In this document: in pieces, positions 22,429-34,598 of the stretch
Position numbering within the stretch: the first letter of the stretch is position 1
How the letters are laid out: every line of letters starts with the position of its first letter
Source: Terana coerulea
Lineage: Eukaryota; Basidiomycota; Agaricomycetes; Polyporales; Phanerochaetaceae
Reading direction: 5' to 3'
Length of the DNA stretch: 64,000 nucleotides
NCBI GenBank assembly: GCA_024811115.1
Contig: JAKOGH010000747.1
Coordinates: 372,001 to 436,000 of the forward strand
The notes under the pieces: model-generated
Database searches by the model: none
Seen by the model: only the letters and a program-made list of their open reading frames with translations
What the model was told of the DNA's origin: nothing
Program-made: the position numbers and the translations under genes

Positions 22429-25400
22429 ATGCGCCAGGCGTCCCGCACCGCCGCCCGGGCAGCCGGCGGCGACAAGGACGCGGCCACGAAGGCCCAGGAG
22501 CAAGAGTTCAAGCGCGCGAGAGGCGCGATATCTTGCGCAGAATGCCGCCGCCTCAAGCTCAAGTGCGACAAGACTGTCCCCTGCGGCTCGTGCAAACGCC
22601 GCGGGTGCGAGTCCATCTGCCCGAACGGCAGTCTCACCACGGGTCAGGGTACAAGGTGTGTCTATAATCTGCGTCGCGTCTTCTTTGGACGTTGGTTCTC
22701 TTCTCGGGATCGACGTGATGTTCGGGCGTTGTGTGAGAAGTTCGAGTCTATCACTGTCGGTGAGACATTCGAGTCGAAATCGTCTCAAGTGCTGGTATTG
22801 CCGGAAGGTGGAGACAGCTCAAAGGGTCGCACTTAATTTGCTTCGCTTCACGTCAAGGTGCTGGATGCTTTACCTGTTGGTTCACCTCCACCTCCGGGCA
22901 ATACCTACTGCAATGACGCTGTGTCCGACCCCAGTACTCTGTTACCTCCCTTTCCCACCATTCGATAAATCTTGAAACTATCAGGTCTAATACGTCTCCA
23001 AACCACAGGTTCATATTGGCGGACACAGACCGACTTCACAAGAAGATCACCGAGATGAGCGACAGGATTCGTCAGCTCGAGGATGCGCTTTCTATCCTGC
23101 AGTCAAGTGCTACGAGAGACACCCATCCACTTCTCCGCACAGACTTGCTCTCCATCAAATCCGGTCTGGAGCTTCACTCTGCAGTGACAATGAGGAACGG
23201 AGTCCCCACACCGAACAAGATGTTGATGAAGAATCCCAGCAAATCGATGCGTTTGGCACACTCGCTGTCCGTGATGATGGTGCAGCGACCTTCTACGGGC
23301 GTTCCGCGGGATCAGAGGTGCGCTATCATACATGCTTATACCTCAGTCCGTCCGGTTACTCATGTCGGCATTCTTAGAGTCTACTTTTAGTGAGTTGATG
23401 CTTAAAACATTCCGGCAGTCAGTGCTAGTGCATGCATGCGTACACGTCATCATAACCACTAGCGCTAGCAGTGTCGCAAATCAGAGGGCTAATGTATGCT
23501 GCAGGATGAAAAGTCGAAAGCATCGTCGGTCGGAGGGACACCATCTCCACTACTCGACCTTGGTTCGCTGCATACCAATATTCAAGACCTCGCCAATGCA
23601 TTTCCTGCCGCGCCGACAACGCTGGGCGACAACGCCAACCTGCAAACCCTCATCGAGGAACAACTACCTGAATGGCCTCGCGCCAAGCAGTTATGCGACC
23701 TCTATCTTGAGCAGGCCCCCTGGTTCTTTGGTGCAATTGCTCGCCGCCAACTACTCGAGGAGCTGCTCCCGTTATTCTACGGCGAGGCGATGGATCTACA
23801 ATACCCTGACAACGCGGGATCATCCCCGTCATCTCAAGATGATGGATCGCCGCAGCCGACACTCGTCGTCTCGAGTTCAGCATTCCGACATTCTGCTAGC
23901 GGTACAGCGACGGCACATGACTTAGCGCTGTTATTCGTCGTGTTCTGCTTCGGCGCATTAACCGACCCCGAACTGCCTCCTGCTCCGGGCAATGCGCAAG
24001 CGGTGACATATTATCAACTAACCAGGGCAGCACTGAATCTCGAGCCGGTTCTGGACCGCCAACCAAGCGTAGCAACCGTGCAAACACTGAGCTTGATGGG
24101 CATATATCAGGGACTTGTCGCCGATGAGAACAGCATTGAGAGCACATGGGCTCTGATGGGACTCGCATGCAAGCTGGCACAAAGTGTGAGTGTAGGACCA
24201 TTTTATTCTTGTAACAACACTAACAAACTCGCAGGTTGGATTACGTGAGTACTAACAGTCTGATTGTCTTACAGAAAGCTGAGACACTGTACAGACCGTG
24301 ATTGCGCTAGGTGGAAGCTACCTCCGGCAGAGGTCCAGAAACGTCGGGCCCTGTTCTGGGAATTGTTCACAACTGACTCCTGGCAGGTACGTCTACCATA
24401 CAGGCCGACTCTCATGTCGTTCCTGAATACATGACTACAGGCTCTAGCGACAGGCCGCCTGCCATCATTTTCACTTCCCTTCGTCGACACAGAGCTTCCG
24501 GCTGACCCTGACGAAACTCTGGCAGATGATGGCACAGTCCAGCCGAGCTGTAAGTCGCTTGCGTACAGCTTATGCTGCCGTGGCTAACGGTGTCCACAGT
24601 CTCGTACTGGAAAGCGCTTTGGGGGAAAGAGGGCGTCTCAGCGGTCGTCGAGATCACCTTGCTGTCCCGAGCGCCGAAGTACTCGCTCATTCTCGAGCTG
24701 GATCGCAAACTCAGGGATACGCCGCTGCCCAAGTATGCGCAGAACCCGCCACCGGCGGGTGCGTCGCTTGGCGAGATGATGCAGCATTTCATGCCCCTCA
24801 ACTACCGTGAATTCAGTAAGACCGCTCCTCACCCTGTGGTATTCACCGTTTGCTAATTTACTCAACCTCCGCTATATTAGCATTACAATATGTCCACCGT
24901 TGCTTCTTCGCTCAAGCCCTCGCCGATCATCCGAAGGATCCCTTGCGCAGCCAGTACGCGCCGTCGTTCCTCGCAGGATATCGAAGCGCATGTGCGCTCA
25001 TCGCCACGGTGCGGGAGCAGTTCGCCATCAATCCAGTGCAGATCTCGAGATTCTGGGTCCTTTGGACACACGCCTTCTCGTCATGTGTATGTTCACAGTT
25101 CGTGTACGCAGAGTTCTACTCATATGCACGTATAGGTGATGCTGGCATCGGTTGTGACACATGGTGGGACTACGAAGACCGCACAAGCGGCTCTGGGTGA
25201 ATTGCGGTTTGCTGCAAATCTATTCGAACAGGCAGCTCAGCAAGGCGGACGAGCTGTCAAGTTTCTTGTCAGTGCTTGTTCCTCGTTTCTGTACCGCAAT
25301 CTAATCGTGCTTTCCATCAGCCTATCGTGAGACGCCTCCACCAGAAGGCATATCATGCATTCGGTGAAGGCTACAACCGTCCTATCAGAGACATCTTCAC

Positions 25401-26601
25401 ACCGCGAGATCCTCAAAAGGAAGAGCAAGACGAGCTGTCCATCTTCAGTGGACGTACTCGCACTGTCACGACCAAGGCGATCAAACCGATTCCGGCGTCT
25501 CAGCGGTCGGCGTCGCGCAGGCGAGTGTCGCCCAATGTCGTATCGCCTTCTTCCTCCGACTCCCCTTCGGCAGAGTCGTCTGCCTCACAGTCGCCCGTGG
25601 TAAACAGCAATTCCGAGACGTCCGAGGACAACCCCTTCTACTCAGACTATGGCAGCTCGGTGCACCCAATGCTTGTGGACGACTTCCGCTCGTTTGAGGG
25701 CCAGCTCGACGCGCAGATCTACAACGCCCAACAAGCGTTCTATCTCGCCAACGCTGGTGCTTCTGAGGCCCGACCGATGACTGGCGGTGGCGGCGGCGGC
25801 TACGGGCAGACGACGCCTACGGAAGAATATGACGACGTTGTGCCTCAGTATGACCGCCCGCAGGACCCGAACTGGAAGTGGAACGCGCAGGAAATGCCTC
25901 CGCCTCCGGCCATTCAGGTGCAGAGCCAGGCCACCTCGCCGGTCGTCTACGAACAGCAACAACTTCCGCAGCAGCACTACCAGCATCACCACCAGCAACC
26001 CATGATGCAACAACAGCTGCCGCCGCCGCAACAGCCGCAAGAAGGCTACCACGCCTATCCCGCCACCTTCTCCCGTCGGGATTCGTCCTACTCTCTCCCT
26101 GTGTATGGCGGCGTCGAGGCGGCGCCTCAGGTACAGCAAACCAACCACTCTGGCTACCACGCGCCGGCCGTGGAGTCTCCTGCTACTGGTTCGCCCTACG
26201 TACTCACCCAACCTCACCCTCTGGAAGACTACTGGAGCAGCACACCCGTGTCGCCGGCTGACTACCAAGCTCAATCTCAGCCCGGAATGATGCAAGATGC
26301 CGCGGGCGGGCATTATGCTCAGACGCCGACGAGTAGTCGCCCGCAGAGCATGCATGGGCTGCCGGCGGGCTATGGGCATGCGTCGCATGCGCAGCATCTC
26401 CACCCTCAGCAGCACCCTCAGCAACACCAGCAACACCAGCACCAGCACCAGCATCAACAGCATGCTCCGCCGCCCGCGACGCCTGCGGTGTTACCGGTGC
26501 AGGCGGGCGGGTACAGCCTGCAGGAGACGTGGACGTCATTTATGCAGCACGAGCTGCCCGCCCCGCCCGTCCAGCGGTATACCTCGAACGGGCACCGGTA
26601 A
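22429..26601 (+). CDS. Zn(II)2Cys6 transcription factor with fungal regulatory domain (11 exons)
   Basis: DNA-binding regulator of about 1091 residues. Exons: 22429-22655, 23009-23317, 23378-23389 (12 nt), 23505-24185, 24235-24244 (10 nt), 24295-24386, 24441-24549, 24600-24815, 24881-25086, 25136-25267 and 25321-26601. The zinc cluster is CAECRRLKLKCDKTVPCGSC, then CESIC; a coiled dimerisation segment follows (LHKKITEMSDRIRQLEDAL). The middle domain has WFFGAIARRQLLEELLPLFY, CKLAQSVGLHRDCARW and FWVLWTHAFSS, typical of the fungal_trans domain. The C-terminal 300 residues are Gln/His/Pro-rich. Exon 2 needs one extra base near 23165 to reach DAFGTLAVRDDGAATFYG. Both micro-exons are supported by conserved residues on either side. 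Target genes are unknown. Confidence 0.88.
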
Positions 26602-27861
26602 ATCCCTCAGCACCTCCCAACGTCAAATCTCTTGTGCTTGTACTATACGTGTTTTTTCTCGTCCCTCTGCCGTCGGGTTATCTCACTCATGCGATTTTTT
26701 CTTCTCCTTTTTTTGGTGGAAAGGCGTCTTTCGGTTATCGTCGCTGTTCGTCCCTGTTGCTATCTTTCTTCCGCGTTCTGGAACCGCTCTCGTATTGCAT
26801 GCTGCTTGCGCCCCAATGTACTCTACACCTACGTGAATTCGACCGCTTTGTCTTGCTGCGCGCTCTTGCATATCTGCGTCGTCAGAACATGCAGTCTCGT
26901 TTCGCGACTGACACGAGTTCAACAGATGTCTGTTTTGGTTCTGGTGAGTGTCCATTCTTGACTGCAACCCGCACTTTCATGCTCATGTCGAGTTTTCCAT
27001 AGGATTTTGAGCGTGTCTCCTTCCCGGGCCTATTCACTTGCTAACCTGTGAGGCGACGGCGTATGGCCGGCCTTCTCTGTTCCGTGCAGGCGGCGGATTG
27101 TGATCGGAGTTCTTTATGGCTCGAGCGGTGCTGGTGTCTGCGAGGTCCAGCACGCCGGAAACATGCGGCCCTTTGGAGCTGCTTGAGACCGATCAGAACA
27201 ATGACCCCACATAACATTAATGCCTGTGAGTGAAACGTATGTTCGAGTTCTAGCGCTGATCGTAGTCGCTGACAAGCATCTTTTCTCAGTTGTTGGAGCC
27301 CGAACGAACGAGCTGCAGCTATTGGACTGCTCGGTGGCAGGCGAACCGTCCTCATGGACGAATAGCTGCTATCCACTTCCCGATCGGATTTTAAAGGTGG
27401 CGCTGCAAGCACGCCTCAGGGGTTCGTTGCCCTACAACTTCTCTTCCAAACCTAAACACGAGATTAATTGAAAGCAGGTGAAGCTTCTATCCTTCCGCTG
27501 TATGCGACCTCCGCTTTGTGGCCAAGAGACACAAGTTACCGTGAGCCTTGTCCACTACGTACTGGTACGAGTCAGGCCGCTGGTCGGGACCAGGAGAATT
27601 CAGCGACCTGCTTTGACTTCAGTGCGTCGCTTCACCTACTCACCCCGCATATCAATTGACAATTCCAATCAGCGTGTCTCATTACAGCCTGGTCTTTTCA
27701 ACGTGTCACTCAGCTTCGCGGAATGCGTTCAACCACCGATTGTCAAGAAGCGGCGGCAGCATGTCGCAACACATGCTTACACTCACCTTGCACCCTCCAT
27801 AAATACTCAGCACGCCTTGCAACTATTCGCAACTTGACCTTTGGTACTGCCTTCGTCCAGG
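26602..27861. other. Intergenic region, no gene recognised
   Basis: 1.26 kb between the transcription factor and the second Rds1-like gene. T-rich stretches at 26640-26720 are probably 3' UTR of the transcription factor. An ATAAATA box near 27799-27805 lies about 60 bp upstream of the next ATG and may be its TATA element. Confidence 0.4.
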
Positions 27862-29072
27862 ATGCTGCTCACTACGTTCGTCGCGGCAATGGTGGTCGCC
27901 TTCGCGTCCGCAATTCCTTACGCTCCCGGGAAGCTAGGAGCAGTCCAAGCTCCGTTAACGCTTGCACAAAACGGTCAGCGTGTCCAGTCTGCCCTGTTGT
28001 CTCGTTGCTCATAATATTCCATGAGCAGACGTCGACGTCCTAACTTTCGCATTGAACTTGGAGCATCTCGAAGCCAACTTTTACACGCTCGGGCTGAGCA
28101 TGTTCAACGACAGCGCCTTCGCAGCCGCCGGCTTCGATTCAGATGTCCGTGGGCGCTTTGAGCAGATTTTGGAACACGAGCTGGCCCACGTTGCATTGAT
28201 CAACATGACCTTGGGCGAGCAGGCCCCGCAGCCATGCAACTACACCTTGTAGGTACTGCTGTGGACTTGACACTTAGCGGCTATTCAACACCCTGGGATT
28301 CGATCTAGCCCTATGAACGACGTTGGCGACTTTGTTGCCATAGCCTTTGCACTGGAGTCCACTGGCGAAGCAGCTTACATGGGTGGTATATCCGCCCTGG
28401 AGAACAAGAATATTCTAACCACTGTTGCCGTAAGACGCCAGTCCGCGTCCATCTGTTAACTCAATTGACGAATTTTGCATAGTCAATCCAAAGCGTGGAA
28501 GCCCGCCAATCTACTGAGCTGTCCACGCTCAATGGCATGGCCCCTTGGTACGGCCCGTTCGACACACCCCTCAACATGTCTCAGGTCATGTCCTTAGCGT
28601 GTAAGTGTCAAATTGTCATAGGAAATACTCTTGAAAATCTGAGTGCAATTCTTCTACAGCCGGATTTATCGTCTCCTGCCCATCAGGCAACGCGCCTTTG
28701 AACGTCCAACCGCTGCCTACTCTTGCTATCACACCTCCTAATAACATCACTGCCGGTGCAAACGTGACAGTTGCTATCGGTGACCTCGGCTTTAGCCCGG
28801 CCGATATTCCAATAGTCGACACTAATTCAACGATGGCCTCCCCTCCCTTTTCATCGAACGGCACATTCCTCGCGTACTACCACGGCGGGACAAACATCAC
28901 CTTCTCGCCTATCATCAACAACATAACCAGCATTCCATCAGGTCTCGCTGGTGTTGTCTGGGCGCAGGTTGTTTCAATAGATCAAAGATTCCCAGCGATG
29001 AACGATACACTCTCTGGGGTGGCTATGCTCAACATCCCTGTTCCAGCAAATGTCGACAATTCAGCGAATTAG
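27862..29072 (+). CDS. Rds1-like secreted ferritin-fold protein 2 (intact)
   Basis: Second member of the Rds1 family, 327 residues. Five exons: 27862-27973, 28029-28248, 28309-28429, 28483-28600 and 28660-29072. The intron positions match those of copy 1 at 9482. A signal peptide is visible (LLTTFVAAMVVAFASA). The ferritin-like domain begins VDVLTFALNLEHLEANFYTL; the acidic and histidine positions of the first helices (EHLE, EHELAH) resemble metal-binding ferritin motifs. The C-terminal part carries eight N-x-S/T sites (for example NNITAG, NVTVA, NGTF, NITF, NDTL), more than copy 1. An exported, glycosylated protein is inferred. Rds1 relatives are induced by stress and by nutrient change; biochemical activity is unproven. 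Confidence 0.85.
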
Positions 29073-29377
29073 AGCGTTAGTAACGAACGGTCTCGCGGCC
29101 TGCTGACTCATTTGCCATTACTGTAGTCTTTATCGTGGTAGATGATGTATGCTTGAGATAAGTTAAATATCCTATGCCTTCAGTACCAGTCGTCCGTGTT
29201 CGAAGCGTTTAAGAAGCGTCGGGCCGAAAAAGGAATGCGAGAGCTTTGGATCCTAACAAAGGCAAATAAATTTGTGATGCGCCAACACACAGGGCGCCTG
29301 CCCCACGCGTCTTCAACACTGACCACCACCTACCGCCGTCAACCCTATCCAGACGGAGCTGAAGCATTGTACAGGGC
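29073..29377. other. Short intergenic region
   Basis: About 300 bp between the Rds1-like gene 2 and the MIC12-like gene, same strand. Nothing recognised. Confidence 0.4.
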
Positions 29378-29868
29378 ATGTCGTTCCTACTAGGTCCGGT
29401 CTCGGGGGCTGTTGTTGCTGGAGGAGTAAGAACTGCCGAATCCTTAGCCAGTGTCGAAGTTGCTGAAATGCGCCTTGACACTCCAGGTGTACTACGGCTT
29501 CACGACAATGATCCAGACCAGGCGCGCCCTCTTTACCTTAAATGTGACATTGTCTTAGCTAATCTGACAATATGCGTACAGGACGCAGCAGCATCTCCAT
29601 GAGTGCGTTTGTTGCTCTCAGGTACATGTGCCTCACTTAACCCGTTTAACTTTATAGCTTGCGCACGCTTTCGGCTCGGCTTCAGGAACCCAACGCTGTC
29701 ACATCGGCTGAGCCGTCTGCGTTTGAGCGTATCGAGCACCGTCCATTTACCTCGATGGTGAAAAACGGATGGAACAACCAGGTGGAGACCATGTTCCGCA
29801 GTGTTGGCGATATCAGCCATCAGGCGGTCGACTGGAGTAGGCGCAAGTTGTATGGGGAGAATGCATAG
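29378..29868 (+). CDS. MIC12: MICOS subunit MIC12/Aim5-like small protein
   Basis: Small inner-mitochondrial-membrane protein of 109 residues, resembling the fungal Mic12/Aim5 subunit that helps form cristae junctions. Exons: 29378-29425, 29487-29543, 29589-29602 (14 nt) and 29658-29868. The N-terminus MSFLLGPVSGAVVAGGVYYG is a short hydrophobic anchor typical of this family. A helical part follows (LNQHLHDLRTLSARLQEP). The conserved tail is FTSMVKNGWNNQVETMFRSV then DWSRRKLYG. The 14-nt exon is needed to link the two halves; its acceptor is ACGCAG at 29583-29588. The family assignment is from recalled features of the N-terminus and tail, so it is moderate. Confidence 0.65.
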
Positions 29869-31328
29869 AGAGTGTGTTAGCAGGTTGATTCGGGATGCGG
29901 TCACTGATCATACCCTCAATTCATACTGCTTGGAGCCCGCTGTGCAAAGCCAGAAACGATCGGGAGTACACGGTAGCGATGTGCGAACAACGAAGCTGCA
30001 CGATGTTGTGTAATTGGGTAAACGCTAGAGCTATCTGTGATATAAACCTGGACTATTCTGACCTGACTTACGGTGCGTCTTACTCGTGGAGCTTTTTCTT
30101 CTTGGTAGAGTTTATCTTGCTCATGCCTTGTTGCTATCATTTCAGGGCACGCGGTGCCTCCTTCTTTCGGCAAGCTACTTCGAAGCATTGTGAAATACAT
30201 TCTCCGAGCACCCCGAAAGCTTCACAATACGACTGCACTCTGCTATGTGCCACCAATCGGCGGCGGTGCTTTCTAGTAAGCGGTGTTTCTAGACACTTTA
30301 ACCCCACCGTGGAAGTGAGCTTGAATGTGGCATACATCGCTAGCCGCGACGGGTTGAAATTAGATGGATTTCATTGGCAGCTGATCCCACGCCACGAAGG
30401 TTGCTTTGGTCACGAGGAAGGCGCTTGCGCTGAGACGAAGAATCTATCGCGTACTGTAAGCTTACTCATTATTCGATTCCACAAGCTCACATCTGAAACA
30501 CTCCACAGGCAGAGGCGGAATATTGGTCCGACATCGGATGCGGCGGTACGCTCAAGCCTCAAGGCGGCGTTCGACAGGTCTCCTGCCAGTGTCTGCGCAC
30601 TGTCCAACGGAGTCCCCGCACATCGACAGACGCCCGGTAAGGAGACGCATGGACAAGCTGATCGATTGGTTCAGGAACGCATAAGCATTGCACGAATGGC
30701 CGTGCTGCTGTTGTGAAACACCACAACGACAGGTATCTAACAGCAAAGTCACAGCTCTTTAGGCTCCTTCGAAAGCAACGAGTCATGCTGAACATTGGCG
30801 ATGGAAGCAGACGAGAAGCATCGTTGATGGCGGCACAAACAATGAGCCGTTGGATCGGTCCTCTGGAGGTGAAGCCCGATGCTTACATGACCGTCCTGTC
30901 TCCGGCTTATCCGTTCTCCACAGCAGGTGCGCGAGGACATGACTTGGCAATTCCGCCATCTCGTGTGCGCTAACCGTCGTCTGAAGATTGTAAAGCGGTC
31001 TGCGCTGGCGTCTGGGCCTCGCTGAGTGGACCGAGAATACACATGGACCGCGCGACGTGCAACAGCCGCGATTTTCCATGTGCCTACCTCAGCCGCATCA
31101 AGACACCGGAGAGCGATGCAGGGTTTGCAATTCGGGGTTCCGGAGCAACTAATAAGTCTACGCTTGGCCGAGTACCCCTTGCCGGGGATGTTCGAACGAG
31201 ATCCACAGTTCTGGCCAGTGTCATCGGGTGGCTTGCTAACTCTGCACTTAGCTATATAAAGCCTCATAGCGAGGCGAGGCTTTGAGCGCACCATCCCTCC
31301 CTCTGGCCATTCCGAGTCGTCGAGAATC
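29869..31328. other. Intergenic region, no gene recognised; catalase promoter at right end
   Basis: 1.46 kb. A continuous open frame of 270 codons (29895-30716, plus) has no domain, is rich in Arg/Cys/Ser, and runs through no recognised splice structure, so it is not called. The last 100 bp hold the catalase TATA box. Confidence 0.4.
31253..31260 (+). promoter_or_regulatory. TATA box of the catalase gene
   Basis: TATATAAA lies 69 bp upstream of the catalase ATG at 31329, a close and canonical spacing. Confidence 0.6.
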
Positions 31329-34172
31329 ATGCACGTATCACGCTTCCAGAGGTCGATCCTTCTCGCGGCCTCGTTGGCAGGTCTTGCCGCCGCTCAATAT
31401 CCATGGCGTAGCGCCCCCAGGCTTGCTAGGGACACTGCCCCAGTGGGACAATCCTACAGCTTCGACTTGAACACCGGCGCAGAACTGCAGGCCGAAACAG
31501 ATGAAAAGCCAGCCACGGAGCTGGAATACACGACTGGCGGCGGTGTTCCTGACTCGCAGCCGTACGACTACCAGCGCATTGGCTCCGATGGTAAAGTCCC
31601 TTCGCGCTGTTTCTCAGCGTTTGTCTAACCTTCTCCTTCCTGTAGGACCGCTCTTGCTCCAGGATGTACCGTTAATCGAAAGTCTAGCTCATTTCGTTCG
31701 TGAGCGTGTGCCCGAGCGGTAAGTCATCCGTTTATGGTGCCCATAGCTTGGAAACTCAACCTCGTTGCAGTGTCGTTCATGCCAGAGGCGGTTCGTGCCA
31801 TTGACTGATACTCCGATCGAACGCTCACGGTCAATTAGCTGGTGCACATGGTTACTTCGAAGCCACCAATGCAGAGTTTGTGAAGAACTACACTATGATG
31901 TGCGTCGCGCCTTTCACCCTGTCTACTTCCATTCAATGTTGTTGTATCTCTACAGGGATGTATTCACTGAGGTATATCACATCAGTATTTCTTGTAATTA
32001 CCAGTGGTGACACATGCCCGCTGTATTAGAACGGATTGAAGACGCCAATCACCGGTACATATACAATCTTCGCCGAATATAAAACGAATACTGACTATAT
32101 TTTGAATGTAGTGCGGTTTAGCACTGTCGGGGGTGAAGCAGGGTCTGCGGATACTGCGCGAGACCCCCGAGGATTTGCGATGAAGTAGGTCACCAAAATA
32201 TGCTGTTCACTACATAGTTGACACATACTTTGTGCAGATTCAGGACGCGTAGGGGTATCTTGGACTTTGTCATGAACAGTAGGCAATCTCGCTTTTAGAC
32301 GTGGAATAACTAACTCAATGGCTGGCAGACACGCCTGTGTTCTTCATCAGGGATCCCTCGAAATTTCCTCATTTTATCCATGTGGGCATCGCGTTTTAGC
32401 CCCGTGTCAGATAATCGCTAACATTTGCAAAAGACCCAAAAGCGCGACCCTCAGACGCATCTACGAGACCACGAGTGCGTCGGTTTTCCCGTCCGGCTCC
32501 CTTCCCGCCGTACTGACATATAGATCAGCATGTTCTGGGATTATCTGAGCTCTAATCCAGAGTCGCTCTATCAGGTCCGTAATAAGTATATCGTGTGGGC
32601 GCGTACTAATACTTTGGCAGGTTATGCGGCTCTTCTCGGATCTTGGCACTCCCCGCGGTTTCCGCCATATGAACGGATGGACCGGACACACCTACAGGTA
32701 CCTTCCACGGCTGTTCTTCCAATATTACACGACACAATCTCAGTACTTTCCTCTCAGATGGGTAAAAGCGGATGGAAGTTGGGTATACGTGAAGTTGTTC
32801 GCGGAGTCTATGCAAGGCGTGAGTACTGTCGTGCGATATTCCATCCTGGGGCTGACTTGAACACCGGTTACGCAGGTCCAGAACTTTACAAATGCGGAAG
32901 CCACACAGGTACAAGGTGGGTTTTGCTGGCTTCGTGCAAATTCATACTTACTGAAGAGCTTCCCCAGGCGAGAATCCGGACTTCGCAACACAAGACCTTT
33001 TTGAGGCCATTCAGAACCAGACATACCCAGGATGGACTCTCTACGCCCAGGTATTGGCGCCTAAGCAGGCTGAGACATTCAAGTACGTTAGGCTCGTGTA
33101 ATTACACATCGCACATCTCATAACAAATATTTCTCAGGTACAACGTCATTGACCTGACGAAGTACGTTTTGGGAATTATTCATTTTCACATCCTCATATA
33201 CTGACCGGCGGACAGGGACTGGGGATTCGATGACGTACCTAAGACCGAGATCGGCCGCTTTTACCTCACGCAAAACCCGGTCAAGTACGTTAATGCTACT
33301 CCTCGATGGACCAACGCTGATCTGGACCCCAGCTATTTCGCGGAAATAGAGCAGGCTGCATTCTCGCCCGGGCGCACCGTTCCCGGATGGGAGCCTTCTG
33401 CCGATCCCGTTCTTCAATCTCGCCTGTTCTCCTACGGAGATGCTCATCGGTACAGACTTGGTGTCAACTACATGGTATGTATCATTGTCCCCATACGCCC
33501 GCATACATCCGTTGATACCCATCATTCCAGCAAATTCCAGTCAATGCACCTACGGTACGAGTTGGTGAGCTACGCCATACTTCACTGCACTGCCTCCCAA
33601 CCTTTGCCCATTTCGCCCCCAGCAAACTTCCAACGTGACGGAGCTATGGCCATGAGCAACCAAGGCTCCCGACCAAACTACCTATCCACGCTGGAGAAAA
33701 TCAACCTTCCTCCGATGCCATACACTGAGGAAACCCATCAGCAATGGACCGTGAGTGATTTCCCTCGTAAAACCCTGTTTATCATGCTTGAAATAACAAC
33801 CCTTCATAGGGTGGCGCCGTTCGAGCCTTATCTCAAGTCACAGCTGTCGACTTCGACTGGCCTAAGCGGTTCTGGAAGAGTTTATCCACCCAAGACCAAC
33901 AGAACTTCATCAGGTGCGTGTCGGGGTTCTCACATATACCGCTGCCCATACTTATGTGAAATGATAGCAACATCGTCGGCCACCTCGGCGCTGCCAAAAG
34001 CGTCTCTGTCAGGCAGCGACAGGTCGCGCTGTTTGCTCTGGTCGACCCGGCTCTGGGGAAATCCATCGCAGACGGCGTCGGGGTCTCCGTCCCCACTCTC
34101 CCAAACTTCCCCGCTGGGCCTACGTGGCTAAACACCACCGTGGCATCTAACTCCAGCACTGCCAACTATTAG
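31329..34172 (+). CDS. Secreted catalase, 21 exons, intact
   Basis: Haem catalase of 585 residues with a signal peptide ([16 protein letters not shown]). Exons: 31329-31590, 31646-31718, 31771-31790, 31839-31899, 31956-31971, 32030-32054, 32112-32184, 32238-32278, 32329-32381, 32434-32474, 32529-32574, 32621-32697, 32758-32818, 32876-32915, 32968-33082, 33138-33161, 33216-33474, 33531-33564, 33623-33750, 33810-33913, 33968-34172. The catalytic histidine lies in [15 protein letters not shown]. The NADPH/haem core has [20 protein letters not shown] and [14 protein letters not shown]. The haem-ligand tyrosine signature is [14 protein letters not shown]. The protein ends soon after the catalase-related domain, so it is a small-subunit type. 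The whole frame is open with no indel. Export suggests removal of external hydrogen peroxide. Confidence 0.93.
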
Positions 34173-34598
34173 AATAGCTTCACCTTCGGGCATCTCAAAG
34201 ATAAAATTTTCACGTTACGTCCGTTCAAACGATATGACCACTGGGTTTTATGCTTTTCATGACACTGAGTACTAGAAAATTCGATATTCAGAATTCAGAG
34301 CGTGACTGAGAACAGGCTGAGACAGGCCCGAGTACTAGTGGTAGACCAAGGTTTCATCCACGACATCATACAGTCACTAGACCATGAAAGTGGCTTGGCC
34401 AATACCCTTTGCTGGATCTCCTCATAGGTGCGCGCACGTGTTATGTTATTACAGTGAAGTCAATGGATCCGTAAATCAAAGTGCACAGGCTGAGTATTAG
34501 AACAAATCAGTAGTGTTACAGAGCACACAAGAGAACACGACGTGAGGGAAGATCGTATGTAGAGCAGTCGTACGGAAAGATGGGTATCGAGGGGTGAA
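34173..34598. other. Convergent intergenic region, catalase / CAC2
   Basis: Both flanking genes end here, so this holds two 3' UTRs and terminators. Nothing else recognised. Confidence 0.45.

Noticed and set aside
25642..26463. Long minus-strand frame (273 codons) rich in Arg/Leu/Val
   Set aside because: It is the antisense shadow of the Gln/His-rich end of the Zn2Cys6 factor; CAG/CAC repeats read backwards give Leu/Val/Leu runs with no domain.
29895..30716. Plus-strand frame of 273 codons after the MIC12-like gene
   Set aside because: No domain, no codon or splice pattern like the real genes here, high Cys/Arg/Ser content; probably chance.
30749..31330. Minus-strand frame of 193 codons upstream of catalase
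   Set aside because: It overlaps the catalase promoter and TATA box, has no recognisable motif, and reads like chance sequence.
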